From contig JACQVG010000018.1 of NCBI GenBank assembly GCA_016209905.1, forward strand, positions 1 to 40,079: a stretch of 40,079 nucleotides of DNA. Direction: 5' to 3'. The stretch is from Gemmatimonadota bacterium. GTDB lineage: Bacteria; Gemmatimonadota; Gemmatimonadetes; Gemmatimonadales; JACORV01. A model generated the notes under the pieces. The model was not told the origin of the DNA. It saw only the letters and a program-made list of their open reading frames with translations, and did not search any database. A program made the translations under genes and the position numbers. Below, piece by piece: positions 33,505 through 40,079 of this stretch; position 1 is the first letter of the stretch; the number at the start of each line of letters is the position of its first letter.

Positions 33505-34914
33505 CTACACCTCCTCGACCTTCATCATGTTGGTGGTGCCCGGAACGTCGAAGGGAACGCCCGCCATGACCACCAAGCGGTCGCCCTTCCGTGCGAGGCC
33601 GTGCACGAGGATCCGCTCGCGCGCGGCGTCGAGCATCGTCCCGTAGCGCGGCGGCTCGTCGGTCAGCATCGGCACGACGCCCCATACGAGGGCCAGCTGG
33701 CGGAAGACACGCTCCTTGTCCGTCACGCCGAGAATGGGCATGGGCGGGCGGCTGGCGGCGACGACCCGCACGCTGAATCCGCTCGACGTGAAGGTCACGA
33801 TGATGGGAACGCGCAGCATGCGCCCGGCCGCCACGGCGGCGGCGGCCACGGCATGTTCCGTCTTGACCGGGTCGCCGTCCTCGGGAGGCCACGCCTCGCG
33901 AGAGGGCCGCCCGGAATCGTGCCGCTCCATCTCGCGAATGATCCGGTCCATCGCCTCGAGTGCCTCGCGCGGGTAGTGGCCGGCGGCCGTCTCCGCCGAG
34001 AGCATGACGGCGTCGGTACCGTCCACGATCGCGTTCGCGACGTCCGAGGCCTCCGCCCGCGTGGGCCGCGGGTTGTGGACCATGGACTCCAGCATCTGGG
34101 TGGCCGTGATCACGGGTCGGCGGTGTCGGATCGCCATCCGGATTAGCCGTTTCTGGACCAGCGGCACCTCCTCGAACGGGAGCTCGACGCCGAGGTCGCC
34201 CCGGGCCACCATGATGCCGTCGCTCGTCTCGATGATCCGGTCCGCGTCCCTGAGCGCAGTGTCCTTCTCGAACTTGGCCACCACGTGCGTCCCCGCGGGC
34301 AGGAGCGCGCGCAGCGCCGCCACGTCCTCGGCGCGGCGCACGAACGAGAGACCCACGTAGTCCACGTCGTGCTCGGCCGCAAAGGCGGCGTCGGCGCGGT
34401 CCTTCTCGGTCAGCGTCGGCGCCGACACGTCCACACCCGGCAGGTTCATCCCCTTGTGGCTCGTGAGCTCGCCGCCGTACTCGACCCGCGCCTCGATGAG
34501 CGGCCCCCGCACCGCGGTCACCTCCGCCGCCAGCAACCCGTCGTCGAGGAGGATCCGCGCCCCGACCCGGACATCGGCCGCAAGGTCGGCATAGGTGGTG
34601 GGGATCTCGCCGGGCCGTGCCTGCCCCTGGGGCGCGAAGACGATCGTCTCTCGGGGGACGAGCGTCAGCGGCGCCGCCAGCTCGCCGACGCGGATGCGCG
34701 GTCCCTGCAGGTCGAGGAGCACCGCCACCGGCCGGCCGGCGTCGCGGGCCGTCGCGCGCACGGTGCGAACCAGCGCGGCGCGCTGCTCCGGCGTCCCGTG
34801 GCTGGCGTTCACGCGGGCCACATCCATTCCGGCGGCGATCAGCGATGCCACCACCTCCGGCGCGGACGAGGCCGGCCCCAAGGTGGCGACAATCTTGGTG
34901 CGGCGGACGGTCAG
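33505..34914 (-). CDS. pyk: Pyruvate kinase
   Basis: VRRTKIVATLGPASSAPEVVASLIAAGMDVARVNASHG; KFEKDTALRDADRIIETSDGIMVARGDLGVELPFEEVPLVQKRLI; ATQMLESM. Start unclear: no ATG/GTG/TTG at the domain start; CTG 34914 is the nearest candidate. Confidence 0.92.
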   Translation of the reverse strand: MTVRRTKIVATLGPASSAPEVVASLIAAGMDVARVNASHGTPEQRAALVRTVRATARDAGRPVAVLLDLQGPRIRVGELAAPLTLVPRETIVFAPQGQARPGEIPTTYADLAADVRVGARILLDDGLLAAEVTAVRGPLIEARVEYGGELTSHKGMNLPGVDVSAPTLTEKDRADAAFAAEHDVDYVGLSFVRRAEDVAALRALLPAGTHVVAKFEKDTALRDADRIIETSDGIMVARGDLGVELPFEEVPLVQKRLIRMAIRHRRPVITATQMLESMVHNPRPTRAEASDVANAIVDGTDAVMLSAETAAGHYPREALEAMDRIIREMERHDSGRPSREAWPPEDGDPVKTEHAVAAAAVAAGRMLRVPIIVTFTSSGFSVRVVAASRPPMPILGVTDKERVFRQLALVWGVVPMLTDEPPRYGTMLDAARERILVHGLARKGDRLVVMAGVPFDVPGTTNMMKVEEV

Positions 34915-34928
34915 GCGGACCCCCGGGG

Positions 34929-35396
34929 CTAGCGCCCCTTCTTGTACTCCTTGAGGAAACCCCTGAAGATCCGGAGGTGGTGCTCCTCGTCCGCGAGAAG
35001 CCGAACGCAGAGGTCCTGGGTCACGTAGTCCCGGCCTTCGCACATGGCGATGGTCGCGTTGTACTCTGCGCACGCGCTCTCTTCGGCGGCGATGACGCCC
35101 TCGATCACGGAGATCACGTCCGTGGGGTCCTCGGGTGGCTGGAGCTTCTTCTGCGCCGCCCTGAACTGCATCGAGCCGGGCAGCGTCCCGCCCAGCTCCT
35201 TGATGCGGTTGCCGAGGGAGGTCGCGTGCAGCAGCTCGTCCTGCACCTCGGTCGTCAGCGACTTCTTGATCTCCTCGGCACGCACCCCGTCGAGGTGGAT
35301 CGAGTTCGCCAGATAGTTGAGGACGGCCTCGATCTCCATCCAGTACGACCTGATCAACGCCCGGACGATTTGCTGCCTGGTGGCCGCTTTGGCCAT
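34929..35396 (-). CDS. Ferritin-like/bacterioferritin-like di-iron protein
   Basis: LIRSYWMEIEAVLNYLANSIHLDG..EEIKKSLTTEVQDELLHATSLGNRIKELGG; AAEESACAEYN; LADEEHHLRIF. Confidence 0.85.
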   Translation of the reverse strand: MAKAATRQQIVRALIRSYWMEIEAVLNYLANSIHLDGVRAEEIKKSLTTEVQDELLHATSLGNRIKELGGTLPGSMQFRAAQKKLQPPEDPTDVISVIEGVIAAEESACAEYNATIAMCEGRDYVTQDLCVRLLADEEHHLRIFRGFLKEYKKGR

Positions 35397-35435
35397 GCGG
35401 GAGACCCTCGGGTGCGGGACGCTAGCAATGTAGCC

Positions 35436-35454
35436 TCCGCGCCGGTGGCGCGGA
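35436..35454 (-). terminator. Hairpin downstream of the 515-aa gene
   Basis: TCCGCGCC-ggt-GGCGCGGA perfect 8-bp stem; no T-tract. Confidence 0.35.
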
Positions 35455-35465
35455 ATGAGGCCGCC

Positions 35466-37013
35466 TCACGCGCTGGACGGCGGGAAGCGCGTCGCGATCC
35501 ACAGCCGCCACCGCGCGTGCCGCTGCATGGCGCGCACGTACGCGCGCTCGCGCCTGCCCTCCTTTGCCCTCATGAGCCTGACGAGCCCGCGACGCTCCGC
35601 CGGCGTCCAGGCCCCGAGGTCCCCCACCAGCGCCGCGACCGGCACGAGGCGCTCGGGCACCCGGCGGGCGCCGAGCCGACGTGCGACGCGCCGGCTGAGG
35701 TCCCGGAGCGCCCGAGCCCGATCGCCCGCGTACCGCCGCTCGATCAGGCGCGTCACCGCGAGGCCGATCGCCTTGACGTCCGCGTCACGGAAGTCCTCGA
35801 CCGTCGTCCCGTCAGTGGCGAGCACCAGGTCGCTGCGGGCGAGGCGGCGCAGCTCCGCGGGACCCGAGCGCGCGCCCGGCCGACGGTTCAGACGCGCGCA
35901 CTCCCGCTCCGCCGCTGTCCGCGCCCGCGCATCCACCGGACGGAAACCGAGCTTGTAGTAGAACCAGAACGACCCGGCCTCGATCCCTTCCGGGTTCTCG
36001 TGCCCGAGCTGATAGCGCCGCATGATGAACTTCCGGACGCCGAAATGGTGGTGGAACAACGCGGCGAACCGCCCGAAGACGAACGCCGATTCGCCCGCCC
36101 GGTAGGTCGGAAACACATTAATCGCGATATCCGCCCGGTCGAAGAGCAGGACGGCGTAGCCGTAGCCGATCGGAATCCCGTTCTTGACGAGCAGGGCGCC
36201 GTAGTCGCTCTCGAGGGTGAGGCGCAGCGCCCGCGCCAGGCCGATGACGTAGATCTCCAGGCCCCGGCCCGCCGCCACGCGGTAGACCTCGTCCCGGTTG
36301 CCGTGCACGATGACGTGGAACTCGCGCTCGCGCTGGGACAGCGCGGCGCGCGCCGCGTCAATGACGCGATCCGCGCGGCTCGGGGCGAGCGGCTCGAGCG
36401 GGCCGAGCGGGCGCCGCACCTCGGCGGCGAAATCGGCAGGCCGCTCCCGCAGCAAGGTGCGGTGGTAGAAGATCCGCCGCACCGGAAGCCGCGCGTGCGT
36501 CACCGCCTCGGCGCAGGCCGAGAGGTCCCAGCGGAGCGGCAGGTTCAGCCCCTCGAAGAGGTGCCGCTCCAGTTCCCCCGGGAACCCCCGCGCGCGCAAC
36601 GCGTCCAGCAGCCACGCGAGGTCGGTCCGCCGGTCTGGGCCCTTGGCCCACCGGATCCAGCCCCACGACGGCACGTCGTCGTCGTCCAGCCCTTCATTCT
36701 CCGCCCAGGCCACCACGAGCGAGAACAGCGCGGCGATCTCGTCCCAGCGGTGGCGCTTGTACGCCGGCCAGTCGATCTCAACGGCCCGGCCGTAGCGGTC
36801 GCTGAGCCACCGCGCCATGGCGTGGTTGAAGGGGTAGTGATACGCAGTACCGGCGATGCCGGAGTTGGCGAGCTCCGCCCGGTAACGCCCAACCCGGCGC
36901 TCGAAGCCGGCGAGCGACCGCGCGGCCCGCCGCCACTGCGCCGCGCTCCTCGGGAAGGCACGGGCGAAACAGAGGCGCTCGTGCAGCGCGAGGAGGTCGC
37001 CTGCCGAGCTCAC
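35466..37013 (-). CDS. Protein of unknown function (515 aa) with a GNAT-like segment
   Basis: Long ORF with protein-like composition; LLVKNGIPIGYGYAVLLFDRADIAINVFPTYRAGESAFVFGRFAALFHHHFGVRKFIMRRYQLGHENPEGIEAGSFWFYYKLGFRP resembles the acyltransferase C-terminal pattern. Confidence 0.75.
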   Translation of the reverse strand: MSSAGDLLALHERLCFARAFPRSAAQWRRAARSLAGFERRVGRYRAELANSGIAGTAYHYPFNHAMARWLSDRYGRAVEIDWPAYKRHRWDEIAALFSLVVAWAENEGLDDDDVPSWGWIRWAKGPDRRTDLAWLLDALRARGFPGELERHLFEGLNLPLRWDLSACAEAVTHARLPVRRIFYHRTLLRERPADFAAEVRRPLGPLEPLAPSRADRVIDAARAALSQREREFHVIVHGNRDEVYRVAAGRGLEIYVIGLARALRLTLESDYGALLVKNGIPIGYGYAVLLFDRADIAINVFPTYRAGESAFVFGRFAALFHHHFGVRKFIMRRYQLGHENPEGIEAGSFWFYYKLGFRPVDARARTAAERECARLNRRPGARSGPAELRRLARSDLVLATDGTTVEDFRDADVKAIGLAVTRLIERRYAGDRARALRDLSRRVARRLGARRVPERLVPVAALVGDLGAWTPAERRGLVRLMRAKEGRRERAYVRAMQRHARWRLWIATRFPPSSA

Positions 37014-37014
37014 C

Positions 37015-37857
37015 CTACGCGCACTCGCGCGCGATCGTCTCGCCGAGGAGACGCTGGAGCCGCTCCGTCACGGGCCGCGCCTCGGGCAGGGTCCTTCCGT
37101 CCAGTTGGTGGATGGGGGCGACGCCGAACGACGTGCTGCTCACGAATAGCTCCTCCGCCTGCGCCAGCTCGTGGTGGAAGATCGGCGTCTCGCGGCAGGG
37201 GATGCCGTGCTCGCGGCAGAGCTCGAGGACGAGGGCGCGCGTGACCCCGGGGAGGATGTAGTTGGACAGCGACGCCGTGCGGACCTCACCCTCGAACACG
37301 GCGAAGAAGTTGCTCAACGTCCCCTCCAGCACGACCCCGTCGCGAACCAGGAGCGCCTCCTGCGCCCCCCGCTCCGCGGCGCGCTGGTGCGCCAGCACGT
37401 TCGCCACGAGGGAGACGACCTTGATGTCGCACCGCGCCCAGCGCTCGTCCGGCGCCAGGATGACCGTGAGCCCCGGCGCGCTCCAGGCAGGGTTCGGCGT
37501 CAGCTCCCAGGCGTAGGCGAAGATCGTCGCCTTCGTGTCGGGAGGAGGAAAGGCGTGCTGGCGCGGCGCGGCCCCGCGCGTCACCTGGAGGTAAATCAGC
37601 GCGTCGCCGCCGCCCAACCCGTTCTCCTCCACGAGCCGCGCCGGCACGTCGGTGAGCGGCGAGAGGTACACGCCCAGGCGGATCTTCGCGAGGCTGTCGG
37701 CCAGCCGCGCGAAATGTGCCTCGAGGCGGAACGGCCTTCCGCGGTACGCCCGGACGACCTCGTACACGCCGTCGCCATAATTGAACCCCCGATCCAGCGG
37801 GCTGATGCGCGCCTGCTCCAGGCGCAGAAACTGGCCGTTGAGATAGACCGTCGTCAT
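37015..37857 (-). CDS. Class IV aminotransferase (branched-chain/D-amino acid aminotransferase family)
   Basis: MTTVYLNGQFLRLEQARISPLDRGFNYGDGVYEVVRAYRGRPFRLEAHFARLADS; IKVVSLVANVLAHQRAAERGAQEALLVRDGVVLEGTLSNFFAV. Confidence 0.9.
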   Translation of the reverse strand: MTTVYLNGQFLRLEQARISPLDRGFNYGDGVYEVVRAYRGRPFRLEAHFARLADSLAKIRLGVYLSPLTDVPARLVEENGLGGGDALIYLQVTRGAAPRQHAFPPPDTKATIFAYAWELTPNPAWSAPGLTVILAPDERWARCDIKVVSLVANVLAHQRAAERGAQEALLVRDGVVLEGTLSNFFAVFEGEVRTASLSNYILPGVTRALVLELCREHGIPCRETPIFHHELAQAEELFVSSTSFGVAPIHQLDGRTLPEARPVTERLQRLLGETIARECA

Positions 37858-37924
37858 GGCTCCCGATGATTCTAGCGGCTCCTCGCGCCGGCGCCAGAGC
37901 CCGGCTAGCTTCCCCGGCGGCCTC

Positions 37925-38629
37925 ATGCGCTTTGCACGGTACGGGTTGGCGGCGATCGGCCTCATCGCCCGCGCCGCCGCGGCCGACGCCCAGGCGGCGC
38001 TGGAGCGCGAACGCCGCTCGATGGTCGAGCGCCAGATCGTGGAGCGCGGCGTCCGGGATTCCGCGACGCTCCGGGCGATGCGGACGGTACCGCGGCACGA
38101 ATTCGTTCCCGCGCAGTTTCGCGGCGCCGCGTACGCCGACTCGCCGCTGCCCATCGGCTTCGGCCAGACCATCTCTCAGCCCTACATCGTCGCGTACATG
38201 ACGGCGCTGCTGGGTCCTGCCCCCGGGGCCCGCGTGCTCGAGATCGGCACCGGCTCGGGCTACCAGGCCGCCGTGCTCGCCGAGCTCACCGACGACGTCG
38301 CGACGATCGAGATCATCGGCGAGCTGGCCACCAGCGCACAGGAGCGGCTGCGGAGGCTCGGCTATGGCCGAGTCCGGACGCGGCATGCTGATGGCTTCTA
38401 CGGGTGGCCGGAGGCAGCACCGTTCGACGCCATCATCGTCACCGCGGCCGCCGGATTCATCCCTCCGCCCCTCGTCGAGCAGCTGCGGCCGGGAGGCCGC
38501 ATGGTGATTCCCGTCGGGAGCATCTACGGCGCGCAGTTCCTCGTTCTGGTCGAGAAGGCGGTGGACGGCAGCCTATCCACACGCACGCTGCTCCCGGTCC
38601 GGTTCGTGCCGCTCACCGGAGACCACTAG
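37925..38629 (+). CDS. pcm: Protein-L-isoaspartate O-methyltransferase, exported form
   Basis: MVERQIVERGVRDSATLRAMRTVPRHEFVPAQFRGAAYADSPLPIGFGQTISQPYIVAYMTALL; VLEIGTGSGYQAAVLAEL; signal-like N-terminus. Confidence 0.92.
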   Translation: MRFARYGLAAIGLIARAAAADAQAALERERRSMVERQIVERGVRDSATLRAMRTVPRHEFVPAQFRGAAYADSPLPIGFGQTISQPYIVAYMTALLGPAPGARVLEIGTGSGYQAAVLAELTDDVATIEIIGELATSAQERLRRLGYGRVRTRHADGFYGWPEAAPFDAIIVTAAAGFIPPPLVEQLRPGGRMVIPVGSIYGAQFLVLVEKAVDGSLSTRTLLPVRFVPLTGDH

Positions 38630-38635
38630 CCTCCC

Positions 38636-40079
38636 GTGACCGCCGCGGTGTTCGCGATCTCGGCGGCGGCCCTCGCGTTCGAGATCGTCCTGCTCCGCAT
38701 CTTCGCCATCGAGCACTACCACCACTTCGCCTACGCGGTGGTCTCGATCGCGATGCTCGGAGGCGGAGCGAGCGGGACGCTGCTGGTTCTCCTGCGCGAT
38801 CGGGTGCGGGGCCGTGAGGAGCGCCTGTTCCGCGTGAGCGCGGCGGCATTCGTGGTGCTGCTCGCCGCGGCGCCGTGGATCGCGCGCCAGCTCCCGTTCG
38901 AGCCCACGGCGCTCGCCTGGAGCGGGAGGCAGTGGGGCGTTCTTTTGGCGCTGTATGTCACGCTCGCGCTCCCGTTCGCGGCGGCGGCGGCGGCGGTGAT
39001 CCTGGCCCTGCTCGCCGAACCTGCCCGGACCCCTGCGCGCTACGCCGCCAGCCTCGCGGGCTCGGGGATGGGCGCTCTGATCGCGCTGGCCTGCCTGTTC
39101 CTCCCGGCGCCGTGGACGCCGCACGTCACTTCCTTCAAGGCGCTGCCGCAGGTCGAGGCGTATCCGGGCGCCCGGAAGCTGGCCGAGCGCTGGAGCCCTC
39201 TCGGCTGGCTGGTCGCCGTGCAGACGCCCGCGTTCCACTACGCCCCGGGCCTCAGCCTCGGCTTCCGCGGGTCCCTGCCGCCGCAGACGGGCGTCTTCCT
39301 CGACGGGGACTTGGCCGGCGCGGCGACCGGCTGGGCCGGCGCGCCCGACTCCGCGGCCTTCCTCGACTGGCTCCCGGCGGCGGCGGCGTATCGGCTCGGC
39401 GCCGCCGAACGCGTCCTGGTGATCGGCGCGGGGGCGGGACTCGAAGTGCTGAGCGCCCTGGCTCACGGCGCCGGGCGCGTGGTCGCCGTCGAGCTCAACC
39501 CGCAGGTGGTGAGGCTAGCGTCGGCGCTCGATGGGGCCTCGAACGCCTACGGTGACCGGCGCGTGGAGGCCGTGATCGCGGATGCGCGCAGCTTCGCGGC
39601 CCGCAGCCGCGAGCGCTACGACCTCGTCGTGATCTCGCCCGGCGAGCCGTTCGGGGCCTCGGCGGCGGGAGTGCACGCGCTCGCCGAAGACTACCTCACC
39701 ACGGTGGAGGCGCTGCGCGCCTACGTCCGGTTGCTCGCGCCGGGAGGCGTGCTCGCGATCACGCGCTGGGTCCGCAGCCCGCCGCGCGACAACGTGCGGA
39801 TGATCCTCACGGCGGCTGAGGCGTTGCGGGCATCGGGCGACACGCTGGTGGGCCGGCACCTGGCCTTCATCCGGGGCTGGTCGGCCGCGACGCTCCTCGT
39901 CAAGCCGCAGGGCTTCACGGGCCCGGAGCGAGACCGGCTGCGCGCTTTCGCGTCATCGCGCCTCTTCGACCTGGATTGGCTGGCAGGCGAAGCGCCTACG
40001 GGGTCGGTACACAACCGACTGGAGCGGCCGGTCTACGCCGAGGCGGCGGCTGCGGCGACCGGGCCGGAGAGCGCGGCGG
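38636..40079 (+). CDS. Membrane-fused spermidine synthase-like methyltransferase, truncated by window end
   Basis: GTG start; hydrophobic N-terminus VTAAVFAISAAALAFEIVLLRIFAIEHYHHFAYAVVSIAMLGGGASG; RVLVIGAGAGLEVLSALAHGAGRVVAVELNPQVVRLA. Confidence 0.8.
   Translation, partial: MTAAVFAISAAALAFEIVLLRIFAIEHYHHFAYAVVSIAMLGGGASGTLLVLLRDRVRGREERLFRVSAAAFVVLLAAAPWIARQLPFEPTALAWSGRQWGVLLALYVTLALPFAAAAAAVILALLAEPARTPARYAASLAGSGMGALIALACLFLPAPWTPHVTSFKALPQVEAYPGARKLAERWSPLGWLVAVQTPAFHYAPGLSLGFRGSLPPQTGVFLDGDLAGAATGWAGAPDSAAFLDWLPAAAAYRLGAAERVLVIGAGAGLEVLSALAHGAGRVVAVELNPQVVRLASALDGASNAYGDRRVEAVIADARSFAARSRERYDLVVISPGEPFGASAAGVHALAEDYLTTVEALRAYVRLLAPGGVLAITRWVRSPPRDNVRMILTAAEALRASGDTLVGRHLAFIRGWSAATLLVKPQGFTGPERDRLRAFASSRLFDLDWLAGEAPTGSVHNRLERPVYAEAAAAATGPESAA

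Noticed and set aside
31262-33892. 876-aa reading of the aldolase-like ORF extending through the MBL gene
   Set aside because: The upstream half is out of frame with the MBL and pyruvate kinase genes; the real start is the ATG at 32680.
1-40079. CRISPR arrays, rRNA genes, prophage or IS elements
   Set aside because: No regularly spaced repeats, rRNA signatures, transposases or phage structural genes seen.

Overview
High-GC bacterial chromosome window; gene content (Sec/lipoprotein-type NosZ, MglA/MglB-like pair, dnaX-ybaB-recR) is compatible with Gemmatimonadota or a relative, but taxonomy is inference only. Positions 1-1390 are accessory: a HicA C-terminus, an integron attC-like site (178-303) and a Phd/ParE module. 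Then: tandem MacB/FtsX-type permeases, BshB1-like deacetylase, cysteine desulfurase, MnmA, SixA, a single-domain CuA cupredoxin, DUF5679, RocD, and a clade II-like nitrous oxide reductase cluster (cytochrome c, NosZ, membrane protein, NosD, NosF, NosY) followed by UspA, a GAF histidine kinase and an OmpR-type regulator. From about 19.27 to 37.86 kb nearly everything is on the minus strand: DnaJ, GrpE, tryptophanase, alpha/beta hydrolase, CinA, PgsA, MglA, roadblock, RecR, YbaB, DnaX, tRNA-Asn, an unannotated SRP RNA, YihY, YtxH, an aldolase-like protein, MBL, pyruvate kinase, ferritin-like, a 515-aa protein of unknown function, and an aminotransferase. Pcm and a spermidine synthase-like protein close the window. 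Main discoveries proposed: (1) a putative response-regulator regulon, with TTCACGC-type direct repeats at 11-bp period in front of the cytochrome c-nosZ operon, the regulator gene and an apparently gene-less intergenic region, each exactly 38 bp from a TAnnnT -10 hexamer, plus a degenerate copy before uspA; (2) a highly structured candidate sRNA (or leaderless small ORF) driven by the third box; (3) a small SRP RNA with its own promoter and an apparent CCGCA pentaloop replacing the canonical GGAA/GNRA tetraloop; (4) an integron-type toxin-antitoxin cassette.
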